The notes below the pieces were generated by a model. The model was given only the letters and a program-made list of their open reading frames with translations. It was not told where the DNA came from and did not search any database. 64,000 nt of DNA from Dryobates pubescens (taxonomy: Eukaryota; Chordata; Aves; Piciformes; Picidae): assembly GCF_014839835.1 (NCBI RefSeq), contig NC_071612.1, positions 12,185,001 to 12,249,000 on the forward strand, written 5' to 3'. Position numbers and translations under genes: made by a program. This document shows positions 1-11,587 of the stretch, one piece after another. The stretch's first letter is position 1, and each line of letters starts with the position of its first letter.

Positions 1-477
1 ATTAAGCCAGGTGTTATTTTTAAAAGCAAGGTAATTAGTATAATACCTCTGTAGAAACACCCTCACAGTCAATCAAAGACAGTGAGTCAAAGTTTTTCAA
101 AGCCAATAGATGTGCTTTATGTAACCTTTTGTTTCATCCTGACCTATGCATTGCATGAATCAGTTAGACACTTTATTTTGCCCTCTCTTCTTTCAGTCAT
201 TCCATTCATCTCTTGGCACAGAGTGCACCTTAGGCAGTTCTTAAATATCACAGCACTGTGGCAGAGCTCCTCAAGATGTACACATGAATACCTAGTCCCC
301 TTCATTAAGATCACAGTTCAGACAATGATGCCCCCCCAAAAACTCATACCAATCACATATTTAATAGGGAGAAAATCTTAAAGATGATATAATGCAGAAG
401 AACATATTAGCTGACACTATCTGAAGTTATTCATTGAGAAGCCCTAGACAGTCTGAATTAACAGGAGAAGCAGAGCA

Positions 478-885
478 TGTGAAAAAAAGATGAAGAGGAA
501 GAGGAAGAAGAAGAAATAAGAAGAAAGGAGAAAGTAGAAGAAAGAAGAAAGAAGAAAGGAGGAGAAGGAGAAGGAGGAGGAGGAGAAGGAGGAGGAGAAG
601 GAGAAGGAGAAGGAGAAGGAGAAGGAGAAGGAGAAGGAGAAGGAGAAGGAGAAGGAGAAGGAGAAGGAGAAGGAGAAGGAGAAGGAGAAGGAGAAAGAAG
701 GAAGAAGGAGAAGGAGAAGGAGAAAGAAGGAGAAGAAAGAAGGAAGAAGGAAGAAGGGAGAAGGAGAAGGAGAAGGAGAAGGAGAAGGAGAAGGAGAAGG
801 AGAAGGAGAAGGAGAAGGAGAAAGAAGAAGAAGAAAGAAGGAAGAAGAAAAAGAAGGAAGAAGAAGGAGAAGAAGAAGGAAAAAA
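478..885 (+). repeat. Polypurine microsatellite, (GGAGAA)n and related
   Basis: From 536 to 885 the plus strand has no pyrimidine at all: 350 bp of A and G, mostly GGAGAA and GAAGGA units with degenerate AGA/AAG margins. Purine-rich DNA with three stray T bases extends left to about 478. Long open frames over this tract on the minus strand read only Ser-Pro, Ser-Phe and poly-Leu and are artefacts of the repeat. Confidence 0.95.
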
Positions 886-3600
886 CCCCTCTCAATGTCA
901 TTTTGTGCCAAGCATTCAGAAACCACACACAAACTGCATATAAACTTGGCGAGTGCTTCAAGGGGCACAATCACCATAAATCTGGGATAACACTCTGGCC
1001 TATTCAAAAATATTTTTTAAAGTACTGCTCTGTTGATGATGCCTTTGTTTTATTTCATCCGGCTTAGACCATTCTAGTCTGGCTGCATTTCTCTTTTGTT
1101 TACAGAAAGCGTCTCAAAGCCATAAGTCTCTGAAACTCATCAGGATGATTATTTCTGTGGAGATGCAGCTCAGATGTAGACTGGCTGAGTATACAGGGGT
1201 CAGCTGCACATGCTGTGTGTGCAGTCCTCAATACCTAGGGGAATCAGCTCTTCACATTTGTGGCCCCTGGGAGACTCTTTGGTTTTAGTCCCTGTTCCTC
1301 ACTTACTAAAATGGGAATAGATTGGCCGTATCTGCACTTTTCCTCTAAAAAAGATGTGTACTTTGTTCAAACCAACCACCCAAAGACATCCAGAGCAAGT
1401 TAAAAAGAAAAAAAAAAGAAAAAGTCAGTACCACAACAATCTTAGTTATGGAAGCTAAATACCATGCTCAAACTCTTCCCAGCAGCATGTTTCCAGCTGA
1501 CATTACACTGTGGATGCAGTTTAGGGTAAAACCAGGCATGGACAGCACATGACCCATGCTGCACAGCATCGGTGTCTGACTCCAGATTCTGCAGTTGATG
1601 GCTTTGGGAGGTTATTAGGAAGCATCAGAATAACAAATAATATGTGGGGAATCAGTCAGAATTTCAAGGTTGTTTACGGCCATGAAGAAATTTGAACATT
1701 CAAAGTGTCACAAGAGTTGCACTCATGAGTCAGCTTAGAAGAAGAAAAGATGATGTTTGTCTTTAAAATAAGAGTATGCATGCCTTGGATTACCCCTAGA
1801 TGTACTTAACTGTAGCATCAGTAACACCTACGGCTCTGTCAGCCACAGGGGAAGAACATGAGGTGCTTTATCTTCTTCCTTATTAAGAGTTTATAAGCAA
1901 TTCTCTGATCTTCTTTAACAAGAAGTGTATTACTTTTTGGAGAATGCAGAAATGAATGAGAAAAGAGATTTATTAACTGTCCAAGTCCTTCTCCTGTTTG
2001 TGGATAAATGCTTTAGTCTAAATACCAGCAATTTGTTTTGATACTAAAACCATGTAAAAAAATTGGATCACAAATAGTGTCCAGCAGCTCACTAACAGCT
2101 GCAAAGCTGCATCTTATGCCAATCAAATGGAACCATGTAGGAGATGTAATACATATTTAAGAACACTTGGATGCTTCAGAACACAGCCACAGTTCACATA
2201 CTGATGCAATAGGATTACAAGTATCTTAAGGGAGCTGGTACAGTCCCTGCAGGAGCCTGTGTACTGGGGCAATAGAAGAAGTTGCATGATGAAAATGAGG
2301 GCTCTATTTAGAGACATCAGAGTGCAATTTGCACAGATACTTGGTGAAGCAAATGATTCCCAGGACTGATTGTCCCTCACTGGGAGTGCTACCATTGTAG
2401 TCTGTGAGAATAGAATTGGCCCCGAGTTCTTTGCACCAAAGAAAAGGAGATGTAATCTGCTCTAGCACAAAATGTAGTGTTGGGACCTCTTTATTGACAA
2501 AATGTCAGCCAGCACAGACAAATGGAAAGGATATTAAATGAAGAGTCAGGATTCCCTCCATATTACCCACCTTTGTGAAGTGGTTGAAGATCAGTGAGTG
2601 AAAAGCAGTCATTCCAGGTATGAGCTATGTGGGATAAGAGAAATCTTTTGGGCATGAACATGATTACATCTGCAGTTTTAAACATTTTTACAAAGGGACA
2701 TTCATGACTCTTATTTCACCTAAGAAGTACTGAAAGTTACAGTAGTTCTCTTTTTAATGAGTATTTCCCTAGAATGAAATCATTATCATTGTTATCATGG
2801 GATGAAAAGAAGCTGGATCCAATGCTTTGAGACACAATGCAGGAGTCATGGACAGTCAGGGGAGTACAGCTCAGGGACAAAGATTGTGTTAGAAGTCAAT
2901 ATTTTGCTAAGATAACACTAAATTGCTAGGCAGAGACAACAGAGCCACCATTCCTAAAGTTGAAAGCAGTTTAAAGCAATATTTGCATGAAATATTTCTG
3001 CCAGCTGCTGGTAAACAGAGTTGAGAACAAGACAGTAATTTAGGAATATATTCCACTTGGTGCCTAAAATCATTCTTTTGCCCAAGGCCTCTGCTCTCCA
3101 CTGATACCAGCTTAAAACCAGAACCCCCAAACCCAACAAAACAACAACAAAGAGAGAGAAAAGGCAGCAGTTCACAGGGAAAAACCAGCAGTTCACAGGG
3201 AAAACCAGGAGGCATTCTACTCTGCCCTTTGATTAGTCATTATTATTAAAAGCTTACATCAATCACAAATTAAGCTGCAATGAAGGGGTTTTATCCTCCT
3301 TTAAAGATTAATCTGAGTCTACAAAATTAATTCCTAAATTAATACCTGAAATTTCTGCAAATTTTGAGCTGTTCAGATAAAATTTGCTTGATTCCAAATA
3401 TGTGTTGCTGGCAGTCCTAATTTTCAGCTCTGATTTTGAAAAGAAGTATGGATTTTCCTTACATCTCAATAAATTGTTTACAGTTACTTATAACTGCCTT
3501 GAAGTAAAAACCCACAGTATGTGTTTTCAGAGAAAGAAAAGGCAATGTCCTGGTAACTTACACCAAAACAATAGGTATATTTTTTTTTAACTACTGGAAG
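886..3600. other. Intergenic, nothing recognised
   Basis: Unique, moderately AT-rich DNA. A short 17-bp direct duplication (CAGCAGTTCACAGGGAAAA type) lies near 3,168-3,203. I see no gene, RNA or recognisable mobile element. Positions 1-477 are alike. Confidence 0.5.
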
Positions 3601-4020
3601 AATAGAATAGAATAGAATAGAATAGAATAGAATAGAATAGAATAGAATAGAATAGAATAGAATAGAATAGAATAGGTTGGAAGAGACCTTCAAGATCATC
3701 ATGTCCAACCTATCATCCAACACTACCCAATCAACTAAACCATACAACCAAGCATCCTGTCAAGCCTCGCCCTGAACACTCCCAGCGACGGCGACCCCAC
3801 CACCTCCTCAGGCAGCCCATTCCAGTGGGCAATCACTCTCTCTGTGTAAAACTTTCTCCTAACCTCCAGCCTAAACCTCCCCTGATGCAGCCTGAGACTG
3901 TGCCCTCTTGTTCTGGTACTGGTTGCCTGGGAGAAGAGACCAACCTTCGCCTCACTACAACCCCCCTTCAGGTAGTTGTAGAGAGCAATAAGGTCAGTTG
4001 TAGAGAGTTGTAGAGAGCAA
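3601..4020 (-). mobile_element. CR1 LINE 3' fragment with (AATAG)15 tail
   Basis: The minus strand shows the typical end of CR1 ORF2 ([24 protein letters not shown]) and the 3' UTR ending in CCAACC. The tail is 15 perfect TTCTA units (3601-3675), longer than usual. At its left-truncated 5' end a GTTGTAGAGAG stretch is locally duplicated around 3,995-4,020. Confidence 0.9.
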
Positions 4021-4399
4021 TAAGGAAGAAGAAATACTACATGAAGGCATAAAGCTAAGCTGATTATAATCAGCTTTATATAGACTAAAAGTTCCTTGAC
4101 TACAGGGAGTGTCACAGTGTTGTGAAATTTTAAGGTGAAGGATGAAAATCCACGGAAACAGGGGTACATTTGGGAACCAGGAGAAAGTGGTCTGGACATT
4201 TGTGCAGGTTGTTATTGGTAATTTGTTCATTCTGTTTTGAGGGGAGTATCTTCTAGGAAAATGCAGCCATCAGAACTTTCTGAAGTTGCTTTCTGAGGTA
4301 AATCCAGATCAAAGAGAGAAGGTGTTGCAAACTAGAGTTACTGAGTGCCGACAGTACTTCTAGTGCTGCAAGTCTCATGTGGCCTCCTAGGCACATCAG

Positions 4400-5056
4400 G
4401 TTGACTGAAGGGGAAACCAGCCCATCAAAAGTGCCCAGGTGCCCAAGAGGGCCAGTGTCATCCTGGCCTGTATCAGGAACAGTGTAGCCAGCAGGAGCAG
4501 GGAGGTCATTCTCCCCCTGTACACTGCACTGGTTAGGCCACACCTTGAGTACTGTGTCCAGTTCTGGGGCCCTCAGTTCAGGAAAGATGTTGACTTGCTG
4601 GAATGTGTCCAGCGAAGGGCAACAAAGTTGGTGAGGGGTTTGGAACATAAGCCCTATGAAGAGAGGCTGAGGGAGATGGGGTTGATTAGCCTGGAGAAGA
4701 AGAGGCTCAGGGGTGACCTTATTGCTCTCTATAACTACCTGAAGGGAGGTTGTAGACAGGCGGGGGCTGGTCTCTTCTCCCAGGCAACCAGCACCAGAAC
4801 GAGAGGACAGAGTCTCAAGCTGCGCCAGGGGAGGTTCAGACTGGATGTTAGGAAGAAATTCTACACAGAGAGAGTGATTGCCCATTGGAATGGGCTGCCC
4901 AGGGAGGTGGTGGAGTCACCATCATTGGAGGTGTTTAGAAGGAGACTTGATAGGGTGCTTGGTTTAGTTGATGAGGTGGTGCTGGATGATGGGTTGGACG
5001 CAATGATCTTGAAGGTCTCTTTCAACCTGGTTTATTCTATTCTATTCTATTCTAAT
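4400..5056 (+). mobile_element. CR1 LINE 3' fragment
   Basis: The open frame 4439-5080 reads the CR1 ORF2 C-terminal region almost intact ([55 protein letters not shown]). The 3' end is CCAACC followed by about four TTCTA units. It is 5' truncated and looks young, because the frame is open throughout. Confidence 0.93.
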
Positions 5057-6887
5057 AAACCATGTAGAAAAAATGGGTAGATTTCTAGGTCTGAGATTGT
5101 TGCCATCCTATTTTCTTAACTGACCACTTTATTGTACCATATTGTATCTCTGTTTTGTCTTTCTTGAGCCTCTTCAGATGGCTTTTCCTACACATTTGCT
5201 ATACTCAGTGCTGGAGGTTGATGGGACATAAGCATGCTAGCACGTTGCCACAAGATGGAGAAACGAAATTAAGTTAGAGATCTGATGAAGTGTCAAGATT
5301 GGCAATCTGCATCACACCTATGAATGAAGTATTGCAAGCAAAATTTCTCTTGTAGGGTGTTCCTTACTGGTTTTATTTTATTATTTATTTTTTTCCCCTA
5401 AAAAGGAGATTGAAAATAAAATGCTAGACAAAGAGGCTTTTAATTCACTCTGCAAATCGCCCATGGAGCTTTTGGCTTCTGACTAGATCCATTTGCTCTT
5501 AGCATCTGTAAAGATTCTGCAGGTCAAACAACATTTTAAAAGACAGTAATCCAATTCCAATGCCTTGAAAATAAACTCCATTGATTGATACATCAGTGGA
5601 ACCAATGATAACTTAATAAGCAGCGTCCTGAAGGAGAAATTCTGCCCAAATACCTCTGCTTTGGCTTTTAAAAACAGAACGAGGCAAAAGGCAGAAAAAT
5701 GTGTTTGCTTTTACCAAGCCTGTAACTCTGACTATGCCCAGGGCCCAGCTGAGGGCGATGAGCCCATTCAGACATACCCCTTTTACAGGACATAGCTGCA
5801 TTTTAACCCAATAGAGCTCCTGACCCAAACACTGGTTTCCTCGCAGTTGGTCTCTAAATTATATCTGAAAACCAATCTCAGAACTCATCATCGCCTACAC
5901 ATATACACACACACCCTCAAAATTAAGATAGGCTCAGCTTTCAATAACCTTTACCCACAGATAGGCTGTGTTTGTTCTCACTGCTAATATCCTCACCATC
6001 AGATTAATGTTCCTGTAAGGCTGGGGAGTGACATTTTCTGTTTCTCTAGAAAACACTCTGCAGGTAACAGCAGTGCCAGTTACCTCATCTTCCTACCATC
6101 TCCGCTGGTTTTCATCTCGATTGGCTTGCTCTAAGTGACTAATATTCCTCTTATCTTAGGAAAATGCTTTAACTGTGGCATCTAGTTGATCCTTTTCACT
6201 ACAGTCACTGTTGCCAGCAATACAGTACACACAACAGTGCCTTTACAGGTGCACTCAAAGTTCAGACTAGTCATGAATTACACCTATGAATGGGAATTAA
6301 GAAGGAACATTTTTTTCTAAGTACTTAGAGGTTGGCAATCAGGCTTCATTTAGTAACAAAGGTATTAAGCCTGAAGGATCTGGCACTAAAATGGAACCTC
6401 TTTCTGGGGCATAGATGATTTTGCTGAAACATTTGATAATTGTCCTTCTTATAAGTGAGGGCTGGTAGCATTATTACAAAGGTTGCTTGACACTTCCCAT
6501 GCATTCTAGAAACCTCTTTACAATTGCTGAAAGTTTTCCCAACCTTTAGCTATCCAGTCTGAAATTTTCCATGCTGACTGTCTCTCTTAGGCTAATTTAT
6601 TTATTTAAAGGGAAATTTTAGCCATAGTCTACCTTTCCCAAAAATGGAGCTGCAGAAAATACATCTTTTTGACCATGCTTAAAAAACCCCCATATCTCTA
6701 TTCTTTATATAAGATCCTGAAGGAGAGAGGTTTTATCATTCAAGAATATCATGCTGTTCCTGTGAAACTCAGAAACTATGTTTCAAAGACTTTAATCAAT
6801 ATATCTTGAAGGGGAAAAATATCTGTAATACTAGGTAAAAGTTTGTAAAGTGAAAGAAAAATATCCATTTTCACTTCAGATCTTAGA
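5057..6887. other. Intergenic, nothing recognised
   Basis: Unique AT-rich DNA with short non-conserved open frames only. No repeat family could be named. Confidence 0.5.
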
Positions 6888-7290
6888 GTCAGAGAATCAA
6901 CAAGGTTGGAAAAGACCTCAAAGATTATCAAGTCCAACCTGTCACCCTATACCTCATGACTACTAAACCATGGCACCAAGTGCCACCTCCAATCCCCTCT
7001 TGAACACCTCCAGGGACAATGACTCCACCACCTCCCTGGGCAGCCCATTCCAATGGCTAACAACTCTCTCAGTGAAAAACTTTCTCCTCACCTAGAGCCT
7101 AAACTTCCCCTGGTGCAGACTGAGACTGTGTCCTCTTGTTCTGGTGCTGATTGCCTGGGAGAAGAGACCAACCCCCTCCTGGCTACAACCACCCTTCAGG
7201 TAGTTATAGACAGCAATAAGGTCTCCCCTGAGCCTCCTCTTCTCCAGGCTAAACAATCCCAGCTCCTTCATTCCCCAGCAGCAGTTCCAG
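6888..7290 (-). mobile_element. CR1 LINE 3' fragment
   Basis: It starts with AGAGTCAGAGAATCAACAAGGTTGG and runs through the reverse complement of the CR1 terminal ORF2 segment ([23 protein letters not shown] on the minus strand) before breaking off near 7,290. The tail is of the octamer class (ATTCTNTG), not the TTCTA class. Confidence 0.9.
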
Positions 7291-10200
7291 GGGAAAGGAG
7301 TGCACATGCATATGTGCCAGCCCACTTACTCATACAAACTAAGCATGCAGCACACAGGATTATGTTGCTGGAACTGTTGGGATTTTTTTTCCCTGCATAC
7401 TGTCATTCCCACCTGTTTAAGATACCTCCCAGCACTGAAAAGCATGTGAAGGTCCACAATTCCCCTGTGCTTTTAACTGATGGCAAAACTGTCTTCACAT
7501 AAAGGGTAAAATGTACAAGACCTGCAGGGAACAAAAAGAAACTGGATTACACACTTTAGTAAGGTGAGGTCCAGATCATGGACAAAAACTGAACACAGAT
7601 CTGTTTAGGATAGAGGACCCAGGATGCGGGGAGGGAGGAAGATGATGAACCTGCTAGTTGGACTATCTAATGGGAGCCCAGCAATGCAGAGTGGGGCTTA
7701 AGGGAAGCTAGCAGAGAGAAATGGAGGTCTTGTATACTGAGTAACTTTCATTCAGTGAGGATGGTGTCCTTCAGTTCCCTCTGTGGTTAATGGGGACAGC
7801 ACCTACCCCACTGGACTGCTGGTAATGGTGTCCAAACTAAGCTCCTGATTTGACCTGCCTTCTGGAGAAAACTTTCTCACCAGGGAAAGGAGTCTCCAGA
7901 GGTTAAAGATAGACTCTGAAAGAGAAGCTGTGACAAAGGCAAAGGGAAGAGAGGATTCACTGCCAGGGTTCATCTGGAAAAAGGGATTTGAAAATTCATC
8001 TGGGATTAGGGGAACTGAGCCTTTCACCCCTCTGCTTATCAGTCCAGGTCTCTCCTAACGATGTAGGAATACTGCTCCTGCAGTACTGGTCTCCACCCCA
8101 CTTTCCATCACAGTGTTTGTATCTGTTGCTAGGCAAATCAATTAATCTACAATTTTACAGCTTGTCAATTATCTTTTCAGGGATCCACAAGAGACCCTAA
8201 AGTCTGATCTGCAAAGCTGCTGAACATCCATAGCTAGAACTGGAATTAGTAGGACCTATGCCTTGAATATACAAATTATTTTTCAGTGCCATGAACTCAG
8301 GGGTGGGGGAAGAAAAGCAAAATTGAATCCCAGACAATCAAATCCTTTGGCAATGTTTTGTCTTCATCTTGATATCTCTGTTTGCCATCTGTCCAAGAAG
8401 GGGTGCAGTATCCCCTCTCTTCATTGAGGCATTGTGAAAATAGATTCTTCTATGTCTGTGAAGAACCCAGATACAATAACCATGACTGCTGAAGGAAACC
8501 TCCCAAGGAAATTAAGAATTCTGTATTCAGAACAGGTTTTGAATAGTGTGCAGTAAATAAGCCATAGGGTACACATTGAACAATGAAGATAAAAGAAGAT
8601 ATTAAATAGCTGCTCATTAAGTGAGAAATATCCACCTTGCACTTTAAACAGAGCAGGGATTTAGTAGTATGTGAACCTGTGATTAGAGACAATGCCATCA
8701 TGCATATGGCACAAAGGCTATAGTGAATTTGGAGCAAAAAACTTAAATTCTTGCAGCACCCAAGTTTTAGTTACTTTGTGAAAATGCTGGATTCTCTTAA
8801 TTTATCTGCCCTCAAAAAGAGACATAGATCAATACATATTAGAAAGGGGGATGGGTTCCAGAACCGGCTCAACACAAAGTCCAAGGCTGTCTGGATTCAG
8901 TTCATATTAAAGAAGAGAGTTGACTACAGCTTTTTATCTGGATCCAGATGTCCTCAAATTTTAAGGCTAATCAAAACTTGGTTCTGCTTTGACACCCTCA
9001 ACTGTGATTTGTTCTCCCTAAGCTGGGAAAGTATTTCTATGGACTCCTCATTATCTTGGCAAATGTTGCAGTACTAATCCTGCTATTAAATTCTTCTTCC
9101 TGGTAAGTATAGAGGGTCTTGTTTAGCAACATCATTTAAAAAGTGTCTTCCTAAGCAAATAGGGTCACACAGGGCAGAAAATGTATTTTTCACTGTGAGA
9201 CTATAGTCAAAGAACAGGACAGAAGAAAAACTACAGCTGGTGTGGAGGGTATCCTAACAGAGTCAGAGTGGAAGTAGCCCTGTTGGAAACAAGAAATCTC
9301 TGGAGCCCTGCAGGCATTCTCATTTTACAACTCCTAGAGCTCTCCAGCCAAAGCAAAACAGTGGACAAGAGAAAACCTAACAAAAAGCAATGGGAATAGT
9401 CATGTCTCAGAGAAAGATACAGGAGTATCATAAGAAAAATGTATTCAGAGTCTTGTCTTGAACAGCTACAGCCAGCTACATCAAGAAGCTAACTGGCATA
9501 AACTGCCATCCAACTGCCCACTGGGAATATGGGGAAAACTCAAAGAGGTGGGAAATCAGAGGCTGCATGTAGAAAGTCCCATTTCAAAGGCAGAAAAATC
9601 ATACAGCTGCACCTTGACATTTGCTTCAGCTGTACCATGTGAAGCCACAGACAGCAAGAGACTAAGTGCCATTTCACATGACAAAGTATTTGTATTTGTG
9701 TTGTCATCCAGGCTGTCTGCTTTTAAGCTCCCAGGTAGACAAGCAGAACATGCATGCACATTGCTGTGCACTGGGAACTACTACAGTGGTAAGGAACTAC
9801 CCAGTTCAGACATGGAATAACACCATGCCACACATTCATCTCCTGAAGGACTGCTTTTATGAAGTCTTTACTCTTGAAAACATAAACAACTGTAAAAATT
9901 TTCTTGTGTACAGTAATTTATTCCAAATGTCTTGGAAAGAGTCTAGCAACAACAAACTGCAACATTTTCCACACTGTATAATAATAAACTTTGTTTTATG
10001 ATTGCTGAAAGCGTTTGCTTTTATGCAGTATGAATTTGTCAACTGTTGGGAAATTATATGGATATTTGTTTTTAAGTCGTGAGATAGAGGCAAGAAGCTC
10101 CTGATCCACTTGTCTTAGTTGCTATTACATAAAAACTTCATTATCTGTCCAGAAATGATAGGAACAGCATGTCAGAAGAAAAGACAACTGACATAATTGG

Positions 10201-10964
10201 GAAGAAAACCAAAATCAATTTTAATCTATTCTTGTCCCCACTGGACTTGCAGTCAGAGCATTCAATATTCTAATCCTGGACACTGAATCCCATCTCCCAT
10301 ATGAGAACATGGGCAATACTTTTTTTCTAATACCTGGGATACTCCATCTGCTTAAGTTTAATTTCTGCTCCCAGAAGGAAATTTTCTGTTTTCAAAACTA
10401 CAGATTCTTTGAGCCTCCTGTAAGCAATAATTGCATTATGTATGTGCACAGAAATGTGAAGAACTCGGCTGTTACACAGCCATGCAGTCTGAACTCACAC
10501 TGCAGGTATCACAGCAAAGCTGTGAAACCCAGTCCATTTGGGCCAGACGTCGTCACTGACACGTGGGAATCCTGGCTCCTGTCTGTAAATCCTGATCAAC
10601 CAGCTGACAGATTTGCAGAACTTTACAGAGTGCCTTTTCATTCTCAACACCTCCCTGTGCAGCTATACAGCAAATCCCTCAGACAAAGCACCTATTTCAT
10701 ACACAAGTCCTGCTTTTGCTCCGTGTGTCAAGAGCAAAGCACCCAAGGCTGGAGGGGGATCGAGCGCAGCCCTTCTCTAGTTAACTTGGTACAACAGCGC
10801 CATCTAGTGGAAGTCAGCCTAGAGCGCAAGTAGCCGCAGGGTCTCTTAAAACACCGCAGAGCAGCAATGCTAAGGACCTGGTGCGAGGAGCGAAAAGAGG
10901 CCATCTACTTCTAATTAAGTATCAACTTGCTTCTTCTCACTTAGAAATTGTCGTAAATATCCAA
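7291..10964. other. Intergenic, unique DNA with one CTCF-type motif
   Basis: The longest frame (10309-10833, 174 codons) shows no recognisable protein and no coding signature. Apart from the CTCF-type site at 10,796 nothing stands out. Confidence 0.5.
10796..10810 (-). promoter_or_regulatory. CTCF-type binding motif
   Basis: The minus strand reads CCACTAGATGGCGCT, an excellent match to the core CTCF consensus. It sits in a slightly CpG-enriched patch (about 10,740-10,870) of otherwise repeat-rich intergenic DNA, just left of a CR1 piece. Occupancy is not shown by sequence. Confidence 0.65.
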
Positions 10965-11587
10965 CAGGAATTCCATGCAGCACTGGTTAGGCCACACCTT
11001 GAGTCCTGTGTCCAGTTCTGGGGCCCTCAGTTTACGAAAGATGTTGACTTGCTGGGATGTGTCCAGAGAAGGGCAATGTGGTGGTTTGAAAGGAACTCAA
11101 ACTGCCACAGGCAACAAAGTTGGTGAGGGGTTTGGAACACAAGCCCTATGAGGAGAGACTGAGGGAGCTGCGATTGCTTAGACTGGAGAACAGGAGGCTC
11201 AGGGGAGACCTTACTGCTCTCTACAACTACCTGAAAGGAGGTTATAGCCAGGTGGGGGTTGGTCTCTTCTCCCAGGCAACCAGCACCAGAAGAGGACAGT
11301 CTCAAGCTGTGCCAGGGGAGCTTCAGGCTGGATGTTAGTAAGAAGTTCTTCACAGAAAGAATGATTGGCCACTGGAATGGGCTGCCCAGGGAGGTGGTGG
11401 GGCCACCATCACTGGAGGTGTTTAGGGAGAGACTGGATGGGGCACTTGGTGCCATGGTTTGGTTGATTAGATAGTGTTGGGTGATAGGTTGGACTCGATG
11501 ATCTCAAAGGCCTTTTCCAACCTGGTTAATTCTATTCTATTCTATTCTATTCTATTCTATTCTATTCTATTCTATTCTATTCTATTC
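10965..11587 (+). mobile_element. CR1 LINE 3' fragment with (TTCTA)n tail and an internal 33-bp insertion
   Basis: CR1 ORF2 C-terminal sequence starts at [18 protein letters not shown] and continues to GLPREVV and the 3' UTR, ending in about 11-12 TTCTA units (11530-11587). A 33-bp insertion at 11077-11109 interrupts it. Confidence 0.92.
11077..11109. mobile_element. 33-bp inverted-repeat insertion with 5-bp target duplication
   Basis: Compared with the other CR1 copies in the window, an extra 33 bp splits GGGCAACAAAG. It begins TGTGGTGGTTTGA and ends TCAAACTGCCACA; these 13-bp ends are inverted repeats matching at 11 of 13 positions around a 7-base centre. GGCAA stands on both sides (11072-11076 and 11110-11114), as expected for a 5-bp target-site duplication. 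The family is unknown; the TG...CA ends could also be those of a drastically shrunken LTR. Confidence 0.6.

Noticed and set aside
444-1007. Long minus-strand open frames of 170-187 codons
   Set aside because: They read only Ser-Pro, Ser-Phe and Leu runs across the purine microsatellite; no real protein signal.
5247-5261. CCACAAGATGGAG as another CTCF site
   Set aside because: It lacks the TAG and GGCGC parts of the core, so it is too weak to call.
10309-10833. 174-codon frame as a possible gene
   Set aside because: No recognisable motif, no splice partner and ordinary intergenic composition.
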